The notes beneath the pieces are model-generated. The model did no database searches. It saw nothing but the letters and a program-made list of their open reading frames with translations, and was not told the DNA's origin. This document shows, piece after piece, positions 17,043-25,557 of a stretch of 64,000 bases of DNA. A program made the translations under genes and the position numbers. The stretch spans positions 5,862-69,861 of the forward strand of contig DATJTJ010000176.1 of assembly GCA_035503515.1 (NCBI GenBank). Direction: 5' to 3'. Every line of letters begins with the position of its first letter. Position 1 is the first letter of the stretch. This stretch comes from DAIDKA01 sp035503515 (GTDB taxonomy: Bacteria; Pseudomonadota; Gammaproteobacteria; Steroidobacterales; Steroidobacteraceae).

Positions 17043-18382
17043 GAGCCGATGGCGACGTTCGGCAGCGGGACCTCGTCCTGCAGCTGCCGCGCGCAGTGCA
17101 GCGGGCGACGCAGGCTCTCCAGGCAGAGGCCGTTACGCAGCGCCAGCACGACGCCCGCCGCCTCGGTGTAGGTCCGCACCGGGATGACGTTCCGCATGTG
17201 CATCATGTCGTTCGTCACCCGCAGCAGCGTTGCGTTTTCCTCGACGGCGATCAGCGGGATATTGCTGTACTCGGCCGCGAGCGCCGGGATGCCTCCGAGG
17301 CAGCTCGCCGGCACGACGATGGCGCCCACGTTGTTGAGGGTGAGCTGTGAGTGGCCGGCGGCGGCGAGGCGCTCCAGCGGCATGAGTCTTGGTGCGCGCG
17401 CGAGCCCTTTGAGCACGCAGAAATAGTGGGGGGTGGAGATGAATTCCGCGGAAGCCCGCGGATTGTGCGTCGCCGTCTTCTTGACGTCCCTGTAATAGGG
17501 AAGCGGCGCGTGCGCGGTGGGCACGCGGAACACCTTGGAAATGAGGTGCGTGATGATGGCCTCGATGCCGCCGGAGGGATTGGGGATCTCCCCTGCCAGA
17601 TGTTTCGAGAACTCCTCGGGAGTGACGCCGTGGATGACGGACACGCCGCCGATGGCCTCGGCGCCCTCGGCCAGCAGGCGCCCGGCGCTCTCCAGCACGA
17701 CGGCCGGATGGTCGACGACCCCGACGGCGCAGCCGGAGCGTGTCCACTCGGTGCGGACACCGATTTCCCGGCCGGCCAGCATGTGCAGGCCGCAGTCGAT
17801 ACCGGCCGCGGCCCGCGCGGCGTTGAGCGTGTTGATGACATCGTCGACGTATTTGCGGCCGCTCGGATCGATGAACGTGCCGATGCGGTTGCCGCGGCTC
17901 GGCAGCAGCGCAAGCTGTCCCAGCAGGAAATCATCCAGGCTGCGGCCTTCGACGTACAGCACGTTGCGCGCCATCTCGTTGAGTTCGGAGGCGTTGACCG
18001 CGTTCGGATGAGTGATCACGACATCGGCGGCGGCCGCCAGCAGGTTGGTGGCCGGACAGGCATCCCCGGCGAAGCCACCCACTTCGCAGCGCACGCCGGT
18101 GGGGATGATCTGCACCACCGCGAAGGTCTGCTCCTGGTGGGTCTTGCGGCGCGGTGCCGCCAGTTCGTTCAAACCGAACCGGGCCCGGTAGGGATCGTCC
18201 GGCGCCAGCTCGACGAAGGTGGTCTCCACAGTCGCTTCGCGCGCGGTCACATGCGTGATCGCCACGCGCAGGGGGTAGCGTTCGGATGCGGCTCGCTGCG
18301 CCGCGAAACTCTCGGCCAGTCGTTCGAGCCAGGTGCCGGCGCCGAAGGCAGGTATGGAATGCAGGCTGTTGACGATCTTCAT
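17039..18382 (-). CDS. DUF3326-like protein, partner of the NRPS-like enzyme
   Basis: A 447-residue cytosolic protein with no membrane or signal segment. I recognise it as DUF3326-like, a family known mainly from cyanobacteria and plants: the pattern ADVVITHPNAVNASELNEM, then LYVEGRSLDDFLLG, and near the end IVVPASCLGGIPALAAE followed by IPLIAVEENAT. Biochemical function is unknown; the layout hints at a Rossmann-like enzyme. ATG at 18382 is chosen; 13 further codons upstream are open to a TTG but lack a ribosome site. First gene of a two-gene operon with the A-PCP-TE enzyme, so it may make or modify the acyl chain or amino acid. Confidence 0.65.
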   Translation of the reverse strand: MKIVNSLHSIPAFGAGTWLERLAESFAAQRAASERYPLRVAITHVTAREATVETTFVELAPDDPYRARFGLNELAAPRRKTHQEQTFAVVQIIPTGVRCEVGGFAGDACPATNLLAAAADVVITHPNAVNASELNEMARNVLYVEGRSLDDFLLGQLALLPSRGNRIGTFIDPSGRKYVDDVINTLNAARAAAGIDCGLHMLAGREIGVRTEWTRSGCAVGVVDHPAVVLESAGRLLAEGAEAIGGVSVIHGVTPEEFSKHLAGEIPNPSGGIEAIITHLISKVFRVPTAHAPLPYYRDVKKTATHNPRASAEFISTPHYFCVLKGLARAPRLMPLERLAAAGHSQLTLNNVGAIVVPASCLGGIPALAAEYSNIPLIAVEENATLLRVTNDMMHMRNVIPVRTYTEAAGVVLALRNGLCLESLRRPLHCARQLQDEVPLPNVAIGS

Positions 18383-18686
18383 GCCCTGGGCAGCCTTGTT
18401 GTTCGAGTCGCGTATGCACAAGGCTCAGACAGCGTCCGGTCAAAGTCAATCAGACGGATTATGGTCAACGCCGGTGTCGGCCCATCTCGAAAGGGGATCT
18501 GGGAACCCGTGCGGCGCGAGATGGCGCCGCCCTGACCCTCGCGGCCCCGCGGCCGTGCTGCGCCGCTGCAGCAAAAGGTCCGGGTTTTCGTGACCGGCTT
18601 CGCAGCCTTCGGTGGAGGCAGTTGCGGGGCTCTCTCGTCGACTGCAGATTATGCCCGCAAACGGTGCATCACGGACAGGACCGGCC
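18383..18686. promoter_or_regulatory. Divergent promoter region, DUF3326/NRPS operon and CHASE3 cyclase
   Basis: About 300 bp between divergent starts. It is less GC-rich around 18430-18475, where GGTCAA occurs twice (18438 and 18463). Both promoters should lie here; no boxes are clear enough to call. No gene is seen. Confidence 0.4.
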
Positions 18687-21353
18687 ATGGATGCCGCTGG
18701 GGCCAGACGCGCGGCGCTTCGCCGCTGGGTAAAAATCAGTGGAATCGCGCTGATGTGCGCGTTCGGGGGCCTGTTGTGGTCGGCGGTCGTTTCCAACCGG
18801 GAGGCACGCTATACCGCGGACATGATCGCCCGGCGCGCGCTGCTGCACCGCTTCGACCAGCATCTGCGCGAGTTCGTCACGCTGGTAACCGATGCGGAAA
18901 CCAGCCAGCGCGGATTCCTGCTGACCGGCCGATCGCTGTATCTGGCGCCGTATTCTACCGCCGCGCGGCAGGCGCTCGCGGGTATGGGCTCCTTGAATGC
19001 GCCACCGCTTGATGATCCGGCGCTGCGGGCGCACCTCCGCAACATCCGGAGCCTTGCCGCGAGCAAGCTTGCGGAATTGGGCCGGACCATCAGCCTGTAC
19101 CAGTCCGGTCGGCGCGAGGCGGCCATGGCACTGGTGCAGAGCGATGTGGGCCAGCAGGCCATGGAGCAGGTGCGGCAGGAAGCAGCCGCCAGCGCGACCA
19201 TCGTCCAGATGGCCCTCGCCGCCAACGATGCCGCGATCGTCAAGCGCACCCGGCGGGGCCAGCAGCTCGAGGACGCCACATTGGTCGCGGTCCTGCTGTG
19301 CGCGGTATTCGCCGCCGTGCAGATGGGCAGTCTGTGGGTCGTCCAGGCGCGGTATGAGCGCGAACTCAGCACCAGCGAACGCCGCCATCGCGCCATCGTC
19401 GAGGACCAGACCGAACTCATCGCCATCTCGAACCCGCAGGGCGGACTTGAGTTCGTGAATCCCGCCTATGCGCAGTTCTTCGGCATCGATGCGGAAGACC
19501 TCGATGGCCGGACGCTCTATGACTCGCTGTCCGGCACGGAGCGCCAGGAGTGGGTCGAGCGCATGGCCCTGGCCATAGACAAGAATGACTGCCTGCTGCG
19601 CGAACAGCAGATCGCAGGGCCCGCGCGGCCGCGCTGGGTGGCCTGGCGGCACCGTGTCCGCATCGGCTCCGATGGGCGGACCCGGATCCATTCCGTGGGC
19701 CGGGATATCAGCCTGCGCAAGCGGGCCGAGGAGGCCCTGCAGGCCCGCGAGGAATTCCTCGAGCGCATCGGCCGCGTGGCCGGTGTCGGCGGCTGGTCCC
19801 TGACCCTGAAGACCGGGGCGGTGCACTGGTCCGAGGGAGTGCGCAAGATCTACGAGGTGCCCGAGGCTTTCGTTCCCGACTACGAGTCGGCCATGTCCTT
19901 CTACCCGCCGCGGGTGCAGGTCGTGATCCAGCAGGCGGTGGACCGGGCCATCGAAACACACGAACCGTGGGACCTCGAGGTTCCCATGACTACCGACAAG
20001 GGCCGGCAGATCTGGGTGCGGGCCGTCGGCGAAGTGGAGCTGGATGATGCAGGCAAGCCCATCCGGCTGGTCGGCGCCCTGCAGGACATCACCGAACGCA
20101 AGGCCATCGAGCGCTCGCTGCGCGAACTGACCGATATCCTGGAAAACACCAGTGACTTCATCGCCCAGACAGATTGGCGCGGCATGGTGCAGTACATGAA
20201 TCCGGCGGCGCGCACCGCCGTCGGGCTGGCACTGGATGCGCCGGTCACGGGCCGCAGGTTCTCCGACTACTACACGCCCAAGACCAACGAACTCTTCGTC
20301 CGGGAAATCGTGCCCACGGTCAAACGGCAGGACATCTGGGTCGGCGAGACCCAGGTCGTGCTGAAGGGCGGCCGGGTCGTGCCCATCAGTCACATGGTGA
20401 TCGGCCACAAGGACGCGGTGGGCCGGGTGGCGCGCTATACATCGGTCATGCGCGATATCAGCGCCGAGGTTGCCGCGAACCAGGAACTGGCGCGCAAGAC
20501 CGCGACCCTGGATGCCATCGTCGAGGCGATACCTTCGGTCCTCTCCGTGTGGGATGCCGGGATACGCTACCAGCTCGTCAATCGCGCGTTCGAGCGTGCC
20601 CGTGGCCTGGATCGCAGGCAGATGGTGGGACGCACGATGCAGGAAACGCTGGGCGCCGAGGAATTCGAGCGCAGCCTGCCGTGGATCCGCCGCGCCCTGG
20701 CAGGCGAGACCGTCAGCTATGAAAAGGAGTATCCGCACGTCTCCGGGAGCGGGCAGCTGAGCGTGACCTACACGCCGTTGCGGTCCGAGGACGGCGCCAT
20801 CGGAGGATTCGTCGAGCTGGCGCACGACATCACCCACCACAGCAAGGAGCGCCAGCGCCTCGCGGGACTCGCCGAACATGATCCGCTGACCGGGCTGCTG
20901 AATCGTGCAGGCCTGGAGGCCTACCTCATCGCCCGGACCGAGGCGGGCCAACTGGCCACTCTCGCGTGTCTGTACATCGACCTAGACCATTTCAAGCCGG
21001 TGAATGACCGCTTCGGGCACGCAGCCGGAGACGAAGTACTGCGGCAGTTCGCGAGCCGCCTGAAGGCCATCGTACGTCCCACCGATGCCGTTGCGCGTCT
21101 GGGCGGAGACGAGTTTGCCGTGATCCTGGCGGATGTTCGCGAGCCGACGCATGCCGAGCTGGTGGCCGACAAAGTGGTCGAAGCCGCGCAGATGCCCTTC
21201 TGCGTCGAGGAAACGCCGGTGCTGATCGGCGCCAGCGTGGGTGTCGCCTACGATGCCCAGGGGCCCGAGGGCTGGAAAGGCCTCATCGCCCGGGCGGACG
21301 CCAGGGTCTATGAAGCGAAAGCCGCCGGACGGGGCAGGCGCTCGGTGGCCTAA
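18687..21353 (+). CDS. CHASE3-PAS-GGDEF sensor diguanylate cyclase
   Basis: An 888-residue inner-membrane sensor. One helix at about 15-36 and a second at about 197-219 flank a periplasmic CHASE3 domain, recognisable by LVTDAETSQRGFLLTGR. Then follow several cytoplasmic PAS domains (about 228-720) and a GGDEF domain with intact GGDEF at 806-810, DLDHFKPVNDRFGH, and an RxxD inhibitory site (R797-D800). It should make cyclic di-GMP in response to an unknown envelope or cytosolic cue. Starts at 18612 (GTG) and 18651 (ATG) are also open; 18687 has AGGA at better spacing. No phosphodiesterase gene is nearby. Confidence 0.88.
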   Translation: MDAAGARRAALRRWVKISGIALMCAFGGLLWSAVVSNREARYTADMIARRALLHRFDQHLREFVTLVTDAETSQRGFLLTGRSLYLAPYSTAARQALAGMGSLNAPPLDDPALRAHLRNIRSLAASKLAELGRTISLYQSGRREAAMALVQSDVGQQAMEQVRQEAAASATIVQMALAANDAAIVKRTRRGQQLEDATLVAVLLCAVFAAVQMGSLWVVQARYERELSTSERRHRAIVEDQTELIAISNPQGGLEFVNPAYAQFFGIDAEDLDGRTLYDSLSGTERQEWVERMALAIDKNDCLLREQQIAGPARPRWVAWRHRVRIGSDGRTRIHSVGRDISLRKRAEEALQAREEFLERIGRVAGVGGWSLTLKTGAVHWSEGVRKIYEVPEAFVPDYESAMSFYPPRVQVVIQQAVDRAIETHEPWDLEVPMTTDKGRQIWVRAVGEVELDDAGKPIRLVGALQDITERKAIERSLRELTDILENTSDFIAQTDWRGMVQYMNPAARTAVGLALDAPVTGRRFSDYYTPKTNELFVREIVPTVKRQDIWVGETQVVLKGGRVVPISHMVIGHKDAVGRVARYTSVMRDISAEVAANQELARKTATLDAIVEAIPSVLSVWDAGIRYQLVNRAFERARGLDRRQMVGRTMQETLGAEEFERSLPWIRRALAGETVSYEKEYPHVSGSGQLSVTYTPLRSEDGAIGGFVELAHDITHHSKERQRLAGLAEHDPLTGLLNRAGLEAYLIARTEAGQLATLACLYIDLDHFKPVNDRFGHAAGDEVLRQFASRLKAIVRPTDAVARLGGDEFAVILADVREPTHAELVADKVVEAAQMPFCVEETPVLIGASVGVAYDAQGPEGWKGLIARADARVYEAKAAGRGRRSVA

Positions 21354-21496
21354 GGCCAGCAATCACGGGGTACCAGGACCCTGTTGTTCTTTCGCGTCTG
21401 CCGCTTCCGGCCCAATGCGGCCACTGACGGTCCGCTGCCAAAATCAGGAAGATCGATCCCGCTCGGTTCTTGATATCGATTTCGCGCGATTTGTCC

Positions 21497-21805
21497 ATGA
21501 CAACCGTGGAGCATCGAGCTGGACCGCCGCCTCGCTGCGAAGGTCTTACTGTGGGAATCGCCGATATGACCCGGGATCCGCCACACAATGGTGAACTGCA
21601 CCCGGACGGGGACGAGCTGATCTACATCATCTCCGGGAAGGTCAGAGTCGTCGGCGATTCTGCGCCAGGTCACCCATGCGAGTTGGGGCCCGGTGACATG
21701 TGCATTGTCCCGCGAGGCGAGTGGCATCGGGTGCACCTGCTGGAGCCTACGCGCCTCATGCATGTGACACCGGGCCCGCGAGGCCAGCATCGAGCCATTG
21801 TTTGA
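21497..21805 (+). CDS. Small cupin-domain protein
   Basis: A 102-residue single-domain cupin. The two conserved motifs are visible: HPDGDELIYIISGKVRVV (metal ligands His, Asp/Glu) and PGDMCIVPRGEWHRV with the second metal-binding His, followed by TRLMHVTPG. The function of stand-alone small cupins is very variable; no partner enzyme identifies it. It follows the cyclase gene by 143 bp and its base composition starts to fall below that of the neighbours. ATG at 21497 is preferred to a start nine codons earlier. Confidence 0.75.
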   Translation: MTTVEHRAGPPPRCEGLTVGIADMTRDPPHNGELHPDGDELIYIISGKVRVVGDSAPGHPCELGPGDMCIVPRGEWHRVHLLEPTRLMHVTPGPRGQHRAIV

Positions 21806-21884
21806 TGCGGCCCCGGCAATACATGCGGAATTTTCCGGCGGTCAGCGCGTCTCTGGTGTGTTAGCCGCTGGAGGGAGAAGTGAA

Positions 21885-22301
21885 ATGGATGTGCCAGACG
21901 CAATAGTCCGCCGCGTCCGAGCGGTGATACCAATGTTAGTGTGCGTCGACGGAGCTTCCGAAATTGAATTCTGCCGGCGGGTGTTCGGTGCCATAGAACT
22001 GGCGCGTCGATCCGCAGACAACGACACTGTTATGCATGCGACGCTTACGATTGGCGACAACCTGATTATGATCCACGGGGAGTTTCCAGCTCTTGTAAGC
22101 CGGCCCCCACCGTTGGACGGCGGCTCGCCAGTCGTGATCTACATTTACGTTGAGGACGCGGATGCTGTGATGACGCGCGCAGTATCGGCTGGTGCTCGTG
22201 TTCTCATTCCGATTGCCGACCAACCTTGGGGCGACCGCATGGGACGAATAATTGATCCGTCTGGGCACGTATGGAATGTAGCTACCCGTGATGCCACTTA
22301 A
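21885..22301 (+). CDS. VOC-family (glyoxalase/bleomycin-resistance fold) protein
   Basis: A 138-residue protein of the PhnB-like VOC type: RAVIPMLVCVDGASEIEFCRRVFGAIE (in pieces), TIGDNLIMIHGEFP, then IYVEDADAVMTRAVSAGA and the ending DRMGRIIDPSGHVWNVA, which carries the metal or active-site Asp/His pattern. ATG at 21885 has GAGGGAGAAG upstream. Base use is less GC-rich (for example ATTGAATTC, GTTATG) than in the flanking genes, which suggests acquisition. Substrate unknown. Confidence 0.8.
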   Translation: MDVPDAIVRRVRAVIPMLVCVDGASEIEFCRRVFGAIELARRSADNDTVMHATLTIGDNLIMIHGEFPALVSRPPPLDGGSPVVIYIYVEDADAVMTRAVSAGARVLIPIADQPWGDRMGRIIDPSGHVWNVATRDAT

Positions 22302-22494
22302 GGGCGAAGTAGCCACGCCGGTTAGGAATGGGGTTCGGTCACCGCGCTGACCGCTTGGACCCATAGGACCGGATTGGGCACAAACCAGCCACTCGAAAGG
22401 AAAGTCCTCCGCCGGAGGGGTGGAGTGTTGGCGACGATTGGACCGTTGTAGAATCAGAAATGTGAACTGAGGTTGACTTGCGCATCCCGAGGGT

Positions 22495-23205
22495 GTGCAC
22501 TTCCGGGTGAGAGATGATGCATTCGGACCGCGGTCGCCAGTAGCGCTGGACACGCAGGTGAAGCAGGTGCCTCTCGGCCGAGCGACTTTGTTAGTAGCAG
22601 TCGGTCTCCTGCATGGGGCAGTGCTGTACGCTCTCGTCCACGCCCACTCCCGCCCCACACTCGACGGGCCGCCGCTCTTTGGGCCCGCTCAAACAAGTAA
22701 TCCCAACTTTGTGCAGCTGCGACCGGTTAAGTCGAGGCTCTACACACCGCCGTCTGTCGACGACCCGAAGAACAATGTAAAGGCGTGGCACTTCCCGGCC
22801 GCACGAATTTGGCCAATAACGGGCGAGCCAGATCCGGTCCCGTCGGAGTTCAGCCCCTTCATGGATTCGGAGCCCACAGTGGAGCAATTCGTCCCCACCC
22901 CGATTCGGGCGGGTAGTCCCGAGGCGGCGGCACTGAAGGCCGACGAACCACGAATGATTGTGTGGATGCGACCGGCATATCCCGAGGAGTGGGCCAGCGA
23001 CGGGAGCGGCCGGACGATAACTCTTGCCTTTCACATCAGTTCCGTCGGATTCCCTTCGGATATCAGGATTGAGCGGGCCTCGGGCTCGCAACGGCTCGAT
23101 GCCGCCGCGCTGGTTGCCGCAAAATCGTGGCGATTTACGCCGGCGAAGTGGCGGGGCCAGCCTATCGAAAGCCAAGCAACGGTTGGCATCACATTCAACT
23201 TCTAA
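22495..23205 (+). CDS. TonB C-terminal-domain protein
   Basis: A 236-residue envelope protein. A single hydrophobic segment (ATLLVAVGLLHGAVLYALVHA, about 28-48) anchors it in the inner membrane; a proline-rich periplasmic stretch follows; and residues about 150-236 form a TonB-like C-terminal domain (AYPEEWAS, ITLAFHISSVGFPSDIRIERASG in parts, DAAALVAAKSWRFTPA). No ExbB/ExbD genes are adjacent and no TonB-box receptor is near. The GTG start at 22495 is the best available; it follows a purine-rich CCCGAGG. Composition is less GC-rich than the neighbours. Confidence 0.75.
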   Translation: MHFRVRDDAFGPRSPVALDTQVKQVPLGRATLLVAVGLLHGAVLYALVHAHSRPTLDGPPLFGPAQTSNPNFVQLRPVKSRLYTPPSVDDPKNNVKAWHFPAARIWPITGEPDPVPSEFSPFMDSEPTVEQFVPTPIRAGSPEAAALKADEPRMIVWMRPAYPEEWASDGSGRTITLAFHISSVGFPSDIRIERASGSQRLDAAALVAAKSWRFTPAKWRGQPIESQATVGITFNF

Positions 23206-23557
23206 ATGTTGCTCGGGGCCCCACCCTGGCTGGTGGTTGGTATGGTTCTTGATGATCCGGCAATATCTGAAGGATGCGTGGCATCCGGCGCATGGCGGTC
23301 ATCGAGGTCCTGGACGCGGTTCGGCCGCGCGCTGCGTGAGCGCCAGACTGCGGCCCCGAGACGACGCCAGGGCGTGGCTGATCCGCTGGAAGCTTTGCCA
23401 ACAGCCATGTGAACGACGCATCGGGTGGTTCGGATGAGCGCTCGGATCCCGCGCCGCGTCGGATAATCCCTACCGGTCCTGGACGAAAAATCAACGGGCG
23501 GCCGTCCCGTGAACCTGATGGCGGAGACGGGTCGGTCCCCGCCACCATGCCTTCGCC
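23206..23557. other. Intergenic region before tamA
   Basis: About 350 bp with short open frames only, none with recognisable sequence or a ribosome site. It probably holds the tamA promoter. No repeat or RNA gene seen. Confidence 0.4.
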
Positions 23558-25555
23558 ATGGCGCGGGGGGGAATTGCACTGGATATCGGGTCCCTGGCAG
23601 TGAAATTCCGGCCCCGGGCACTGGCAGCCTGCGGCCTGTGCGGTCTGTTGTTCTTCGGCACGGCATTCGGTGCGGACCCGCAGCCCTACAAGGTCCATAT
23701 CGCCAAAACCTCCAACAACGCCTTGAACGCAATGCTTCAGGGAACCTCGAATCTGTCGGCGCTGCGCAAGAGTGCGCCGGTGGGACCCTTTGCGCTGATG
23801 GGTCGCGCCCGCAGCGACGTCGATCGCCTGCAGACGGTGCTGCAGAGCTTCGGGTACTACCAGGGGAGGGTGGTGATCACCATCGACTCCCTGGCGCTGG
23901 ATGATCCGAACCTGGGCGAGGAGTTGACCAACCGGCCTCCGAAGCAGGATGCAGACGTGTCGATCGCCTTCTCCCTGGGACCCCTGTTCCACCTGGGGCA
24001 GGTGCAGCTGACCGGGGAGGTGCCGCCGAGCGCGGCCGCAGCGCTGAAGTTATCGACGGGCGCCCCGGCCGTGGCATCGGAGGTCCTGGCGGCGGCCGAT
24101 CGCGTGCGACAGGCGCTGGGGGAGAATGGCTATGCCTACGCGAAGGTCGACCCTCCGCATGCGAAGGAGAACTCGGCCGCCCGCGTGCTGAACGTCTCCA
24201 TCCACGTGACACCCGGCGCCCGTTACCGCCTCGGAGAGATCCGCCTGCAAGGCCTCAAACTGACCCATGAATCCTATGTACGCAAGCGGCTGAAGCTGCG
24301 CACCGGCGAGGAATACCGGGCGAGCGCCATCGAGGCGGCGCGCCAGGACCTGCTGGGGACCGGCATCTTCACCCAGGTCAGCGTCGCGGTGGCACCGATG
24401 CCGGACGCCAGCGGCAATGTGCCGCTGACCTTCACGTTCCGCGAGCGCAGGCAACACCTGGTCGGATTCAAGGCGTCCTATTCCAGCGACCTGGGAGCGA
24501 GCGCCGGCGTCAACTGGACCAAGCGCGATGTGAGCGGCCGGGCGGACTCACTCACCCTGGCCACCGACGTGCTGAACCTGGGCGGCGGCACCGCGACCGA
24601 TGGCATCGGTTATGACCTCAATGGCAAGTACCTCATCCCGGACTGGAAGACCCGCGATCAGTCGCTGCAGGTGAGTGCCAGCGCCCTGCGGCAATACCTG
24701 GATGCCTACGACCAGACGGCGGCGCTGAGCGGAGTCTCGGTGATCCGCAAGCTGTCGAGCATCTGGAGCGTCAGCGCCGGTTTCACGGCGGAGCGCGAGC
24801 AGATCATCCAGGAGCCACCGCCGGCGGCTGCCGAAAGCGCCGCCGTCGGCTGCACGACGAACCTTGCTCCGCCCGCACCCGGCACCACCGCGCTGCGCTG
24901 CCGTTACGACTACACGCTGCTGGGCCTGCCGCTGACCGGCACCTACGATACGACGGAGGCCGGTCCGCTCGCCGATGCCATCAAGGGCGTGCGCGCGGCG
25001 CTGACCCTCACACCCACGTACTCAGTGGGGCATCCGAGTACCCGATTCCTGATCACCCAGCTCACGGCTTCCGCCTATTTCGACCTGCACAACCTCGGGC
25101 TGCCGTCCGCCCCGGGACGCAGTGTCATCGCCGTGCGGGTCCTCGATGGGCTTGCGGTCGGCGCCTCGCAGTACAGTCTGCCGCCGGACCAGCGCTTTTA
25201 TGCCGGCGGCAGTGGCACCATCCGGGGCTATCGCTACCAGTCGGTGGGGCCGACCTTTCCCGATGGATATCCCATCGGCGGTACGGCCATCAACGCGGCG
25301 AACCTCGAGTTCCGGCAGCGGATCGGCACGTCCCTGGGGTTCGTGACCTTCGTCGATGCCGGCAACGTCAGCCGCACGCTCGATCCCATCAATGGTTCCC
25401 GGCAGGTCGGTGTCGGGGCGGGCCTGCGCTACTACACGGCGCTCGGACCGCTGCGCATCGATGTGGGCATCCCGGTGCAGCGCCGCTCGGGGCCCGGGGT
25501 CGTCAATCCCGACCAGGCGTTCCAGATCTACATCGGACTCGGGCAGGCCTTCTGA
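23558..25555 (+). CDS. tamA: Outer-membrane translocation/assembly factor TamA
   Basis: A 665-residue Omp85-family protein. A signal peptide (ALAACGLCGLLFFGTAFGA) is followed by POTRA domains (about 45-310; QLTGEVPPSAAAAL, RYRLGEIRLQGLKLT) and a C-terminal 16-strand barrel ending in IYIGLGQAF with terminal Phe. The conserved Omp85 loop appears as GGSGTIRGYRY. With TamB it bridges inner and outer membrane and helps insert outer-membrane proteins or move phospholipid. A GTG at 23600 is an alternative start, just before the signal peptide. Two bases separate it from tamB. Confidence 0.9.
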   Translation: MARGGIALDIGSLAVKFRPRALAACGLCGLLFFGTAFGADPQPYKVHIAKTSNNALNAMLQGTSNLSALRKSAPVGPFALMGRARSDVDRLQTVLQSFGYYQGRVVITIDSLALDDPNLGEELTNRPPKQDADVSIAFSLGPLFHLGQVQLTGEVPPSAAAALKLSTGAPAVASEVLAAADRVRQALGENGYAYAKVDPPHAKENSAARVLNVSIHVTPGARYRLGEIRLQGLKLTHESYVRKRLKLRTGEEYRASAIEAARQDLLGTGIFTQVSVAVAPMPDASGNVPLTFTFRERRQHLVGFKASYSSDLGASAGVNWTKRDVSGRADSLTLATDVLNLGGGTATDGIGYDLNGKYLIPDWKTRDQSLQVSASALRQYLDAYDQTAALSGVSVIRKLSSIWSVSAGFTAEREQIIQEPPPAAAESAAVGCTTNLAPPAPGTTALRCRYDYTLLGLPLTGTYDTTEAGPLADAIKGVRAALTLTPTYSVGHPSTRFLITQLTASAYFDLHNLGLPSAPGRSVIAVRVLDGLAVGASQYSLPPDQRFYAGGSGTIRGYRYQSVGPTFPDGYPIGGTAINAANLEFRQRIGTSLGFVTFVDAGNVSRTLDPINGSRQVGVGAGLRYYTALGPLRIDVGIPVQRRSGPGVVNPDQAFQIYIGLGQAF

Positions 25556-25557
25556 TC

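Noticed and set aside
15009..17171. A 720-codon open frame antisense to the NRPS-like gene.
   Set aside because: Arg/Gly/Ala-rich translation without motifs, while the A-PCP-TE motifs are all on the opposite strand.
18383..18421. The 13 codons upstream of the DUF3326 ATG read MCIRDS..., the tell-tale translation of Nextera adapter sequence.
   Set aside because: The DNA (TTG TGC ATA CGC GAC TCG) is not the adapter sequence, whose codons would be TGT ATA AGA GAC. It is a coincidence, and the preferred start lies downstream.
18669..20951. A 760-codon open frame antisense to the CHASE3/PAS cyclase.
   Set aside because: Same GC-driven shadow effect; the sense strand has CHASE3 and GGDEF motifs.
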